NCBI GenBank assembly: GCA_016715205.1
Contig: JADKBC010000002.1
Location: 1 to 64,000, forward strand
DNA length: 64,000 nt
Reading direction: 5' to 3'
Source: Holophaga sp.
Lineage (GTDB): Bacteria > Acidobacteriota > Holophagae > Holophagales > Holophagaceae
Part shown: one piece after another, positions 33,553-45,049 of the stretch
How positions within the stretch are numbered: the first letter of the stretch is position 1
Layout of the letters: each line of letters starts with the position of its first letter
Made by a program: the position numbers and the translations under genes
The notes under the pieces: generated by a model
What the model was told of the DNA's origin: nothing
Seen by the model: the letters and a program-made list of their open reading frames with translations, nothing else
Database searches by the model: none

Positions 33553-35049
33553 ATGCTCAAGTTCAGACACCCTCGATTGGCAATGGCCTGGACGTATTGG
33601 TCCCTGGGCGCCCTGCTGCTGGCCTTGCCGGTGGGCTGCGCCAGTGGAACCTACGGCCAGGCGATCGTGGCGCCCAGCCTGCCCGCCCAGCCTGCCGATG
33701 TCACTGCGGCAGCGGGTGCCACCGCTCAGTTCAGCGTGGCGACCTACGGCTCTGGGCCGATGACTTTCCAATGGCGCAAGAATGGCACCGCCATTCCCCT
33801 GGCCACTTCTGCGGGCTACACCACCCCAACCCTGACTCTGGCTGATTCGGGCGCCAAGTTTTCGGTGTTGGTCTCGAATCGGGCAGGTTCCGTTACCAGC
33901 AGCGAAGCCTCGTTGACGGTAACCGCGCCGCCTACGATCCTCACGCAACCCATCAGCAAGACCGTGCTCTTCGGAACACCTACCACCTTCTCCGTGGTGG
34001 TGGCTGCTTCCGCTCCCATCACCTACCAGTGGTATCGGGGCACCACGGCCATTCCGGGTGCCACAAGCGCTAGTTACACCTTGCCGTCCCCCCAGGTGGC
34101 GACGGACAACGGCGCCCAGTTCCACGTCACCATCACCAATCCGATTGGGAGTATCACCAGCAACACCGTGGATCTCAAAGTGGTGCCGGCCATCATTCCG
34201 CTGGCCATTACCACCCAGCCCTTGGGTATAACGGTGCTCGATGGCATTGACACCACGCTCACCGTAGTTGCGGATGGAACGGGGACCCTGGGGTACCAGT
34301 GGCTAAAGGATGGTGTTGAAATCGTGGGTGCGAACACGGCTTCTCTGGTGTTTGCCCCAGCGGTGCTCACGGATGCGGGCAGCTATTCCGTGCGCGTGAC
34401 CGACGATTTCGGGACACTCACCAGCGCCACGGCGGCGATTGTTGTGAACCCGAGCCAGAAGTTGAACCTGATGGCAAGCCCAGGCTTTGAGATTCCCAAC
34501 ACACCCTGGACTGCCATGAGCACGTGGTATTCCGCCGCAGGCGTATTTGCCACCCCCATCGGCACAACGGCCAGCCGGGCCCACACCGGCAGCAATTATT
34601 CCAACCAAGGTAACTATGTCGTCAACGCGAACAACGCTGCGGGGACCATGCCCTGGCGCGATGCGGACTATCAGACGTTGACGATTCCCGCCAATGTTGC
34701 CAAGGCCACCTTGAAACTCTGGATGTTCACCTACAACTCCACAGGGGCAACCACCACGCCCAATCCGGCTGCTGCCGTGAACACCCTCAAGATCTACCTG
34801 AAGGACGCAACAGGTGCCTGGACCTGGGGCAATACAGGCGTGTTGGCGACCCTGGCCACGGTGACCAACATGGATGTGACGGCGACGTCTTCCACCGCGG
34901 CCTGGACGGAGAAAACTTACGCGATCGATCTCTCGGCCTATCTGGGGCAGACCATCCGCATTTCCCTCGAGACCGAGCAGACCACCGCTGGCATCACCAT
35001 TTTCCGCACCGATGACTGGAATCTTGAAGTTACGGTTCCCGCGCCCTGA
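33553..35049 (+). CDS. Surface lipoprotein with three Ig-like domains
   Basis: 498 aa. Signal peptide with lipobox LALPVGC. Three Ig-like domains of about 90 aa (roughly 40-125, 126-215, 216-300), each with the FQW/YQW..GT core and a late Tyr/Phe-corner (DSGAKFSV, DNGAQFHV, DAGSYSV). A C-terminal beta-sandwich (about 305-498) resembles a carbohydrate-binding or jelly-roll module (NLMASPGFEIPNTPW... at its start). AGGAG precedes the ATG. Function unknown; likely adhesion or substrate binding. Divergent from the peptide-import operon. Confidence 0.7.
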   Translation: MLKFRHPRLAMAWTYWSLGALLLALPVGCASGTYGQAIVAPSLPAQPADVTAAAGATAQFSVATYGSGPMTFQWRKNGTAIPLATSAGYTTPTLTLADSGAKFSVLVSNRAGSVTSSEASLTVTAPPTILTQPISKTVLFGTPTTFSVVVAASAPITYQWYRGTTAIPGATSASYTLPSPQVATDNGAQFHVTITNPIGSITSNTVDLKVVPAIIPLAITTQPLGITVLDGIDTTLTVVADGTGTLGYQWLKDGVEIVGANTASLVFAPAVLTDAGSYSVRVTDDFGTLTSATAAIVVNPSQKLNLMASPGFEIPNTPWTAMSTWYSAAGVFATPIGTTASRAHTGSNYSNQGNYVVNANNAAGTMPWRDADYQTLTIPANVAKATLKLWMFTYNSTGATTTPNPAAAVNTLKIYLKDATGAWTWGNTGVLATLATVTNMDVTATSSTAAWTEKTYAIDLSAYLGQTIRISLETEQTTAGITIFRTDDWNLEVTVPAP

Positions 35050-35065
35050 TCCCACCAGCAGAAGC

Positions 35066-35099
35066 GACAAACAGCGCTGCCATTGCAGCGCTGTTTGTC
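35066..35099 (+). terminator. Strong hairpin after the Ig-like gene
   Basis: A perfect 15-bp stem (GACAAACAGCGCTGC with its complement) and a 4-nt loop start 17 bp after the stop at 35049. The 3' side is T-rich but lacks a clean U-run, so termination is likely rather than certain. Confidence 0.7.
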
Positions 35100-35172
35100 T
35101 GTCTGGCATACCTGTGAAGGATAAATTTCATGCGCACTCCCCAACCAGGCGTGCTTCCGGCATCCTAGAGCC

Positions 35173-36060
35173 ATGGCCCGCACTCCGAAGCATCCTTCCC
35201 CCACCAAGCTCATCCGCCGCCCGCCGGTACTGTCCTTCCTGGATCGGCTGACACAGAACATGGAACGCTTTTCCCTGGGCCAGCGCCAGATCGCCGATAG
35301 CCTGCTGAAGGACCCCGATGACGCGGCCTTCTGGAATGCCGCCAACCTGGCAGAAAAAGCCAATGTAAGCGAAGCCACCGTCGTGCGTTTCGCACAGTTC
35401 TTGGGCTATGAAGGCTTCCCAGAAATGCGCCAAGCCCTTACGTCGGAAGCCCGTCAACGCATTGCCAAACAGGCGGGACTTCTCAAGGCACCTCCGGGCG
35501 CTGCCGCGACGCTGGTGGAGATTGCTCGGCGGGATATCACCAACATCGAGCGCACGGTGGGACAGGTCAATGAACGCATGCTCGAAGCTGCCGTGGACCG
35601 ACTGCTCAAATCCCGGCATCGCGTGATGGTGGGGCGTGGCATATCTCAGCACATGGCTCAGCTCCTGGGCTACCTGCTGACCTTGGTGGGATTGCCGAGC
35701 ATTTCTGGGGAAGCCTCGGACCTCTCGCTCCAGGTGGCGAACCTGGGCCCCACGGATCTGCTGGTGGCCTTCAGCTTCCATCCCTATTCCAAGGAAACCC
35801 TCGAGGCAGTGGCCTTTGCGCGGGAGCGGAAGGTCCCCGTCATGGCCTTCACCGATCGTATGGAAGCGCCGTTGGTGGTGCTTTCAGATCTCACCTTGCT
35901 GGTTCCGGGCGAAAACCTCATGTATTCCCACAGCATGGCGGCCTTTGCGGTGCTGGCCAATGCGCTGGCCACGGCCTTGGCGGCCAGGGATCGGGCCAAA
36001 GCCCTGCAGCGCCTACGCTCAGCGGAGCGCGTGGCCACCTCTGAGTTCTACCAGGGCTGA
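35173..36060 (+). CDS. MurR/RpiR-family transcriptional regulator with SIS domain
   Basis: 295 aa. N-terminal HTH_6 domain (about 15-90: FSLGQRQIADSLLKDPDDAAF, ANVSEATVVRFAQFLGYEGF) and a C-terminal SIS phosphosugar-binding domain (about 130-260: VMVGRGISQHMAQLLGY, DLLVAFSFHPYSKETLE). Such regulators usually sense sugar phosphates and control nearby catabolic genes. No sugar genes are adjacent; the nearest catabolic locus is the cyanophycinase/OPT operon across the Ig-like gene. Confidence 0.9.
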   Translation: MARTPKHPSPTKLIRRPPVLSFLDRLTQNMERFSLGQRQIADSLLKDPDDAAFWNAANLAEKANVSEATVVRFAQFLGYEGFPEMRQALTSEARQRIAKQAGLLKAPPGAAATLVEIARRDITNIERTVGQVNERMLEAAVDRLLKSRHRVMVGRGISQHMAQLLGYLLTLVGLPSISGEASDLSLQVANLGPTDLLVAFSFHPYSKETLEAVAFARERKVPVMAFTDRMEAPLVVLSDLTLLVPGENLMYSHSMAAFAVLANALATALAARDRAKALQRLRSAERVATSEFYQG

Positions 36061-36078
36061 GTGGGCTATCCTGAAGAC

Positions 36079-37086
36079 ATGCAGGTTGTGGATTCTCTTG
36101 GACGTTCGCTTCGGGCCCTGCGGGTCTCGGTGACGGACCGCTGCAATTTCCGCTGCCCCTACTGCATGCCTCGGGAGCGATTTGGGGATCGTCATGATTT
36201 CCTGGACCGGTCGCAGATTCTGACTTTCGAAGAAATCGAACGCCTCGTTCGGCTTTTCGTCGGCCTAGGTGTGGAGAAAATACGACTCACCGGTGGCGAG
36301 CCCCTGCTGCGTCAAGAACTGCCCACACTGGTTGCTCGACTTCGGAAGATCGAGGGGCTCCGCGAACTTACCCTCACCACCAACGGTACCCTGTTGGAAA
36401 CCTTGGCTCAGCCTCTTCGCGAAGCCGGCCTGGACCGCATCACCGTGAGCCTGGACTCGCTCGACCCAGCGCGCTTCCTCGCGTTGTCCGATTCCAACAT
36501 CGGCCTGGAACGTGTGCTGGCCGGTCTGCAAGCAGCCCAAGCCGCGGGCTTCGGCCCCATCAAGCTCAACTGTGTTCTGCAACGGGGCGTCAACGAGGCG
36601 GATATTCTCCCCCTGGCTGAGTTTGCCCGGGAGCAGGGTCATATTCTTCGCTTCATCGAATTCATGGATGTGGGCACGGGCAATGGTTGGAAGTTGGATC
36701 GCGTGGTTCCTGCAGCGGAGGTGGTGCAGGTGCTGGCAACGCGTTGGCCACTGGAGTCCTTTCAGCGGGATTGTCCGAACTGCGTGGCGCAGCACTTCCG
36801 GTACACGGATGGGCAAGGCGACGTGGGTCTCATCGCATCCGTTACGGAGCCCTTCTGTCAGGGCTGCGATCGGGCGCGGCTCTCGGCCGAAGGCAAGCTC
36901 TATACCTGCCTCTTTGCTTCGGAAGGGCTGGATCTTCGTGCGTTCTTGCGCTCGGAAGCCACCGATGCGGATCTCCTGGCCGTGGTCCTGAACCGCTGGC
37001 GCCGCCGGGATGATCGCTATTCCGAACTGCGCGCCGAAAATACGCATTCGGGGCCGCGGGTGGAGATGTTCCACATCGGGGGCTAA
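36079..37086 (+). CDS. moaA: GTP 3',8-cyclase of molybdenum cofactor synthesis
   Basis: 335 aa from ATG 36079; a GTG at 36061 is an alternative. The radical-SAM cluster is C22, C26, C29 in CNFRCPYC; the second cluster lies in FCQGCDRARL and KLYTCLF. TGGEPLLR and the C-terminal GG are typical. It rearranges GTP to 3',8-cyclo-GTP, the first step of molybdopterin. No other moa gene is near. It overlaps the convergent kinase gene by 4 bp. Confidence 0.93.
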   Translation: MQVVDSLGRSLRALRVSVTDRCNFRCPYCMPRERFGDRHDFLDRSQILTFEEIERLVRLFVGLGVEKIRLTGGEPLLRQELPTLVARLRKIEGLRELTLTTNGTLLETLAQPLREAGLDRITVSLDSLDPARFLALSDSNIGLERVLAGLQAAQAAGFGPIKLNCVLQRGVNEADILPLAEFAREQGHILRFIEFMDVGTGNGWKLDRVVPAAEVVQVLATRWPLESFQRDCPNCVAQHFRYTDGQGDVGLIASVTEPFCQGCDRARLSAEGKLYTCLFASEGLDLRAFLRSEATDADLLAVVLNRWRRRDDRYSELRAENTHSGPRVEMFHIGG

Positions 37087-38726
37087 GCCTCCAGGGTGGT
37101 GACGCCCGGCAGGGTGAACAGAACGGAGGTGCCCTGACCCTCCTGGCTTTCAATGTGCACTTCCCCACCGTGGGCGCGGATAATTTCGCGGACGATGGCA
37201 AGGCCGAGACCCGTGCCTTTGCCTTCGGGCTTGGTGGTGAACATGGGCTTGAATACTTTGGCCAGCAGTTCGGAGGGAATGCCGGAGCCCGTGTCGGTCA
37301 GCCGGAAGGACCAGCGGGGAGAGGCGGGTCGTGAGGTGGAATCCGCTGCCACCTGCAGGTGGATCTCCCCACCTTCGGGCATGGCATCCACGGCGTTGTT
37401 TACCAAGTTGATGAAGATCTGCTCCATCTGTTTGCGATCCACGAAAAGGATGCAAGGATCCGGGGCCTCCATGTGGAAATGGATGTGGTGAAGCGCAAGG
37501 GTTGGTGTCCAGAGGCGTTGCAGGTCCGCCACCAGGGCCGCAAGGGAAAGCACTTCTTGATGCAGGCGGGGGCGGCGTGTGTGGCCCAGTAATTTGCGCA
37601 CAATCTCACCCACCCGTTCGATCTGGGCCTGAATTACGCCCAGGCGCTCCCGGGTGCGGTCGCCCAGATCCGTTTGCCCGTTCAGCAACTGGAGATGACT
37701 GTGCACGAGGTTCAAGGGCGTGCCCACCTCATGGGCAAAGGCGGCGGTAAGTTGGCCGGCCACCGCCAGGCGCTCCTGCTGGCCCAGTTCTTCCCGCAAC
37801 AGGCCATTGCGCTCCATGAGCTGCTCCAGCTCTTGATTTTTGGCCTGCAATTCGGCCAGGGCGAGATCGATGCGGTCCTGCAGGTTGCTGTTGAGACCGC
37901 GAATTTCCTCCACCAACGCTTCGCGCTCGGCGGAGGCCCGCTCCAACTGCGAGGCCATCTGGTTGAAGCGCAGGGCGATCTGGCCAAGTTCATCCTTGTG
38001 GGCCACGTTGGCGCGTGCGCTGGCATCGCCTCGTTCCAGTTTGCGCATGGCTTCCATGATGCTCTTGAGGGGATCACTGAGCACCGCGCCCAGGATTACC
38101 CAGAGCAGGATGAATTCGCCCAGCAGAACGGGTGGCAGCAGCTTCAACGTGTTTTCCAAGTTGGCCTGCCACACATCCTCCCAGCGTTCCAAATCGCAGT
38201 AGGTGCGGATCAAACCAATGGGGGGGCGCCCTTCCTTGGGGTTGTGGATAGGGTAGTACACGCGCCAGCCACGATTCGTTTTCTCGGTGCGTTGATCGAT
38301 GAGATCCACCATGTCGGTGGTGGGCGTGCCCACGGTCATGTAGGTCACCATGCCGGGTTTCCAATCCACGCCACTGTCATCGTTCGATGAGGTTACAAAA
38401 TTGATTTGGTCCTTGCCTTCGGCCTTGAAGACATCGATCTGAAAGATGGCTCGCCCCTCACCGGCAAGGCCTTCCAGCACTTCCTCGATTTTGCGTGGAT
38501 CACTGAAGGTGGGGTCGCGGGTGGTGATATCGGCTTCCACCGCCTGGGAGGTTTCAATGGCCAGTTTTTTGGAATAGGCCAAGAGTTCTCGCCGGGAATT
38601 GCGATTGATCTGAAAGGCCACGGCAACTGTAATGCCGCTGGTAACCAGGGCAGTCAGGATAAAGAGCTTCGCGTGGAGACTCTTGAACCAAGCCCAGGGA
38701 ATGATTTTCCGGAAACGGAATTTCAC
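37083..38726 (-). CDS. Membrane sensor histidine kinase
   Basis: 547 aa. One helix at about 20-40, a periplasmic sensor domain (about 45-195), a second helix (about 195-215), HAMP (about 215-270), a coiled coil (270-320), HisKA with FAHEVGTPLN (the phospho-accepting His) and HATPase_c with NLVNNAVDAMPEGG, DTGSGIP and GKGTGLGLAIV. The H-box style resembles NtrB/ZraS-type kinases. No response regulator is adjacent. It overlaps the upstream CHAD gene by 4 bp. Confidence 0.92.
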   Translation of the reverse strand: MKFRFRKIIPWAWFKSLHAKLFILTALVTSGITVAVAFQINRNSRRELLAYSKKLAIETSQAVEADITTRDPTFSDPRKIEEVLEGLAGEGRAIFQIDVFKAEGKDQINFVTSSNDDSGVDWKPGMVTYMTVGTPTTDMVDLIDQRTEKTNRGWRVYYPIHNPKEGRPPIGLIRTYCDLERWEDVWQANLENTLKLLPPVLLGEFILLWVILGAVLSDPLKSIMEAMRKLERGDASARANVAHKDELGQIALRFNQMASQLERASAEREALVEEIRGLNSNLQDRIDLALAELQAKNQELEQLMERNGLLREELGQQERLAVAGQLTAAFAHEVGTPLNLVHSHLQLLNGQTDLGDRTRERLGVIQAQIERVGEIVRKLLGHTRRPRLHQEVLSLAALVADLQRLWTPTLALHHIHFHMEAPDPCILFVDRKQMEQIFINLVNNAVDAMPEGGEIHLQVAADSTSRPASPRWSFRLTDTGSGIPSELLAKVFKPMFTTKPEGKGTGLGLAIVREIIRAHGGEVHIESQEGQGTSVLFTLPGVTTLEA

Positions 38727-39625
38727 GGAGCAACCCCAGCAGAAGGGGCAGCAAGGCGGAGTGAATCAAGGAAACTCGTCGTAGAAAAGGTTGGCGCCAA
38801 ATCCCGGAATCGATCAAAGAGGGAACGCCGCTCCTCGGCCACCAGCCCAAGGATATCCAGCAATTCCGTGGCCAAGATCGCCCGCCGCCGGGCCGTGAGC
38901 TGGCTGTGCAAATCCCATAGAAAGGCTTCCAGATCCGCCAGGTCGTGATGATCCCCGAGCAGGGTCTGGAGCTGTCGCAATCGGAGTAACGCGGAGACCG
39001 AATCACCGGGTAAGAGCGGCGCAAGGGTTTCCAGGGTGTACCGGAGTTGTTTCACGCGAATCCGCACGGCGTGCATCGCCAGGGCGTCTTCCTGGATCAC
39101 CAGACCCTGAAGGGGTTCCAGGGCCAGGACTGAACGGGGCTCCAGGCACGCCCAGGCGGAATCGACCATGGTTCCAGGCGCGAAGGGGTCGGGCAGGCTG
39201 GGAACATGGAGCAGGCCCTCGCAATCTCGGATCGATAGTTCGCCAAGGGCCTTGGTCATGCGCTGCCGGGCGCGGCGTTGCAGGAGTTCGAGCGCTTCCT
39301 GCGCGTGTTCCAGCACCGCCTGATGAATCGGTTCCAAGCCCTTCTTCTTAAATCCATCCAATAACATCGAACGAACATCCAGTTCCCTGGCGAAGCCCAG
39401 GGCCAGAGTGAGTGCCTTGAGGCGGCGGCGGTGTCGCTTGAACCCGGGGTAGATATCCGCATCCACCAGGTCTAGCACCGCCCGCACCCGGCGCGAGGCC
39501 ACCCGCACATCATGCAGGCCATCAGGATCCTGCTGCCAACCCTCCACGGCCGCCAAATCGAACAGACGGCCCAGGCGGGTTTCGAGGGCGCGGTGGAGGA
39601 AGATGGAAAATTCAGCAGGATGCAT
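38723..39625 (-). CDS. CHAD-domain protein (polyphosphate-associated)
   Basis: 300 aa all-helical protein with the CHAD pattern: HDVRVASRRVRAVLDLV near 38-54, RRRLKALTLALGFARELDVR, IRVKQLRYTLETLAPLLP, and LGDHHDLADLEAFL. The conserved His/Arg/Lys line a basic pore that binds polyphosphate. There is no CYTH domain. It is translationally coupled to the histidine kinase, an unusual pairing. Confidence 0.88.
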   Translation of the reverse strand: MHPAEFSIFLHRALETRLGRLFDLAAVEGWQQDPDGLHDVRVASRRVRAVLDLVDADIYPGFKRHRRRLKALTLALGFARELDVRSMLLDGFKKKGLEPIHQAVLEHAQEALELLQRRARQRMTKALGELSIRDCEGLLHVPSLPDPFAPGTMVDSAWACLEPRSVLALEPLQGLVIQEDALAMHAVRIRVKQLRYTLETLAPLLPGDSVSALLRLRQLQTLLGDHHDLADLEAFLWDLHSQLTARRRAILATELLDILGLVAEERRSLFDRFRDLAPTFSTTSFLDSLRLAAPSAGVAP

Positions 39626-39707
39626 GCCTTCATTCTAGGCTGCATCCAATTATTGAGACGGAGTTGAAAACGAAAATTTAGCGTAAAGTGGTTTTTGAGG
39701 CTTTGAC

Positions 39708-42539
<2,832 letters not shown>

Positions 42540-42638
42540 TCTTGCAGATGTTAAGTCTTGTTAAATTTCGCTCACGTCACATCTTGGTGACGAATGGGAG
42601 AATCGCCAACCCATATTGAACCAACCAAGGTTGGAAAT

Positions 42639-42800
42639 ATGGTCCATTACGCAGTCGAGAACCTGGATACCGCTACAGGAAGGCGCACGGAGCTGCCTTT
42701 TCGTTTTCCCAGCCGGGCGGAAGCCCAAGCCAAGCTGGAGGAGTTGATCCGGGCCCAGCCTGGGAAGATCTATATCGTCAAACTGGTGCCGGCGGCCTAG
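42639..42800 (+). CDS. Small hypothetical protein
   Basis: 53 aa, MVHYAVENLDTATGRRT start, with a helix rich in Ala/Glu and a final strand KIYIVKLVPA. An in-frame ATG at 42594 is possible, but a hairpin (CGTCAC...GTGACG, 42575-42592) lies right before it. No family recognised. Its stop overlaps the stop of the convergent YjfB-like gene. Confidence 0.5.
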   Translation: MVHYAVENLDTATGRRTELPFRFPSRAEAQAKLEELIRAQPGKIYIVKLVPAA

Positions 42801-42976
42801 CCCTGGGTATTGATGCGGGTGCCAAGACCGGCGCTCTGGTCCATCATCTGAGCCAGCTGAGCGCCCTGGGCAGCCTGGGCGTCCAGGGCCATTTTGAGCA
42901 CGCGGACGCTCACTTCTTTCTGCACCAGTTCCTGCTTTTGCGCGGTTACTGCCCCGGCAATGCTTTCGATGCTCAT
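42797..42976 (-). CDS. YjfB-like putative motility protein
   Basis: 59 aa: SIESIAGAVTAQKQELVQKE followed by VSVRVLKMALDAQAAQGAQL and an end GLGTRINTQG. This is the pattern of the YjfB putative-motility family (short amphipathic helical proteins linked to flagella). It lies 19 bp downstream of csrA in the same direction. GGAGGC before the ATG supports translation. Confidence 0.7.
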   Translation of the reverse strand: MSIESIAGAVTAQKQELVQKEVSVRVLKMALDAQAAQGAQLAQMMDQSAGLGTRINTQG

Positions 42977-42995
42977 GGGGCCTCCAAGTGGGTAT

Positions 42996-43259
42996 CTATC
43001 GGCCCTTTGTCAGTCGAACTTTAGGGGTCTGGGCCCGAAGTAGCGCAGCCGCATCTTGCATGGGCATTTTTTGCGTGGGCGTGGCAGCCGCCCGGTTGGC
43101 CTCCGCAATGGCTTCGAAGACTTCGCGCCGGTGCACCTGGATATCCCGTGGCGCCTCGATGCCCAGGCGAACCCCATCCTTCGTGATGCCCACCACCGTC
43201 ACTTCAATGTTGCCATTGATGACCAGGGATTCGCCGGATTTCCGAGTAATGACCAGCAA
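42996..43259 (-). CDS. csrA: Carbon storage regulator (translational regulator)
   Basis: 87 aa RNA-binding protein. MLVITRKSGESLVI, VTVVGITKDGVRLGIEAPRDIQVHR and EVFEAI are classic. It dimerises and binds GGA motifs in leader mRNAs, often that of flagellin. The tail beyond about residue 55 (ANRAAATPTQKMP...) is longer than usual and likely flexible. fliW, whose product binds and inhibits CsrA, is 12 bp upstream. Confidence 0.96.
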   Translation of the reverse strand: MLVITRKSGESLVINGNIEVTVVGITKDGVRLGIEAPRDIQVHRREVFEAIAEANRAAATPTQKMPMQDAAALLRAQTPKVRLTKGR

Positions 43260-43271
43260 GGCGGCGTTCCT

Positions 43272-44051
43272 TTAGCGTTCGGGGAGGATGGGGAACTTGA
43301 GGGGGAATTTCTCAGTATTCAATACAACCTGTCGGCCAATGCGGGTTTTGCCGTTGATGACCAGTGGGCCCGCCAGATTGGCGGTCATCTTGCGAGGATC
43401 CTTCGGAATGACCACCAGGGCGAGGACCAGGGCGTCTGCCGGTGCTTCCAGGGCGAGTACCTGCGCGTCCTCCTCGCCAAGCGGGACCGAGAAATCGGGC
43501 TTGATGGCCGCCACATCGATGCAAGAAAAGGAGATATCGGGCTTCTCGACGGATTGCAGGAACTTGAAGGGGTAGCCCCCCATGGGTTCGAAGAGCCGAA
43601 AGGAACGCAGTTCCGCAAACCCAAGCAAGCCTGCGGGAAAGTCGACGACCACGTCTTCCATTGAAGAAAAAACCGGGAATTTCAGCGGGTATTGATTGGC
43701 GTCCAGCATGGCTTGAACACCGACCAAGGTCGTGGTGTTGATGACCAGAGGGCCTGCCAGGTTGGCCGTGGCCTGGCGCGGGTCTTCGTGAGGCATGACG
43801 ATGACGAGCACCATGGCTTCGGCTTCAGAGCCAAGGTTCAACATCAGGGCGTCCGCGTCGCTGAGGGGCACTTGGTACTCCATCCTGACTGCAGTGCCAT
43901 CCATGCAGGTGAACAAGACTTCCGGCCGATCCATGGATTGCAGGAATTTGAAGGGATGGCTGCCGTCGGGCTCGGTGAGCTTGAAGGCTTTTAGGTCAGG
44001 CGATCCAACGATCCCGTTGGGAAACGTGACGATGATGTCGTCCTGGGACAT
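43272..44051 (-). CDS. fliW: Tandem FliW: two FliW domains in one protein
   Basis: 259 aa, twice the usual FliW length. Domain 1 (about 1-128) and domain 2 (about 129-259) each carry FPxGxxG, PFKFLQS (34-40 and 161-167) and NLAGPLVIN (97-105 and 225-233), spaced about 128 residues apart. Domain 2 keeps GRQVVL; domain 1 has GVQAML and GSPDL in place of GFAEL, so it may have lost part of the function. FliW binds CsrA and flagellin to coordinate filament assembly; csrA follows directly. Confidence 0.88.
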   Translation of the reverse strand: MSQDDIIVTFPNGIVGSPDLKAFKLTEPDGSHPFKFLQSMDRPEVLFTCMDGTAVRMEYQVPLSDADALMLNLGSEAEAMVLVIVMPHEDPRQATANLAGPLVINTTTLVGVQAMLDANQYPLKFPVFSSMEDVVVDFPAGLLGFAELRSFRLFEPMGGYPFKFLQSVEKPDISFSCIDVAAIKPDFSVPLGEEDAQVLALEAPADALVLALVVIPKDPRKMTANLAGPLVINGKTRIGRQVVLNTEKFPLKFPILPER

Positions 44052-44120
44052 GGTGGCCTCCGGGCTGGTAGCTGTGGCATCGGTGGGAAGCGGCGGGAAG
44101 TTTAGTTCCAGCAGGCCCGT

Positions 44121-45005
44121 TCAAGACCCCAGCACTTCCCAGAGTGCATCCAGACGCTTGGCGCGAAAGCGAGGGTTGGGAATGCACCGCTCCAGGGCCT
44201 CCTTGGAACGCGGTGGATATTGAATTCGTGCCAGGATCCAGCGGTTGCCAAGTTCCATAACGGCGCCCACATCACCTTCGTTGCCCCAGCGCAATCGGAG
44301 TTCGGAAAGGCGCCGCGCTCGTTCTTCCGCCAAAGGGCCAAGGCCCATGGCGTGGGCTTTCTCCATCACGGGATGCCGATCAGGTTGACGGTAATGGCGG
44401 ATGCGCCGCACCAGATGGTGCATTTCCTGGGGCAGGTTGGCCAGGCGCGGCCCAATTTCTGGATGATCCCGCAGTTGATCGGCCTCATCGGCGAGACGGC
44501 GGAGGAGCGGCAGCAGCAGCGTGGCATCCCGGGCGGCGTAGCTGATCTGGGAGGCACGCAGGGGGCGCAGCATCCAGTTGCTGTCCTGTTCATCCTTGGG
44601 GATATCCAGGCCCAGTTTTAGTTTGGCAAGGGTCTTGAGGCCTGGCTGAGGGTACCCAAGGGCACGCGCCAACATCATCGTGTCCATGACGGAAACGGGC
44701 ACCACATCGTAGAGACGCTTGAACACCACGCCATCACCGGAGTAGTCGTGCACGATCCAGGGAATTTCCGCGAGGGCCTTCATGGCCGGGGTCATGAGCG
44801 GGCCCAGGGCGATGGGATCCACCAGCCAAGCCTGGTCGTGGGAGGCGATCTGCACCAGGGCCATCACGCAATGGTGAACGCCCGTAAGACTGCATTCGAT
44901 GTCCACGGCCAAAAGGTGCTCGTTGAACCACTGCGGCAGGGCTTGACTCAGGGATTCGGGAGTCGAGACAAAGGTGATGGGAAGGTCAAAGCGTTCCAGG
45001 GTCAT
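44121..45005 (-). CDS. rnd: RNase D-like 3'-5' exonuclease
   Basis: 294 aa DEDD-type exonuclease. Exo I is AVDIECS (Asp35, Glu37), Exo II WIVHDYSGDGVVFKRL, and Exo III ISYAARDATLLLPL (Tyr and Asp, the DEDDy class). The C-terminal third may be a single HRDC-like helical domain (WGNEGDVGAVMELGNRWILAR). It trims 3' ends of tRNA precursors. Shorter than E. coli RNase D (about 375 aa), so the second HRDC is missing. Confidence 0.85.
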   Translation of the reverse strand: MTLERFDLPITFVSTPESLSQALPQWFNEHLLAVDIECSLTGVHHCVMALVQIASHDQAWLVDPIALGPLMTPAMKALAEIPWIVHDYSGDGVVFKRLYDVVPVSVMDTMMLARALGYPQPGLKTLAKLKLGLDIPKDEQDSNWMLRPLRASQISYAARDATLLLPLLRRLADEADQLRDHPEIGPRLANLPQEMHHLVRRIRHYRQPDRHPVMEKAHAMGLGPLAEERARRLSELRLRWGNEGDVGAVMELGNRWILARIQYPPRSKEALERCIPNPRFRAKRLDALWEVLGS

Positions 45006-45049
45006 AGACCATCAGTTTGCGTGATTTCCTGGCGGTACCAAAGCCAACT

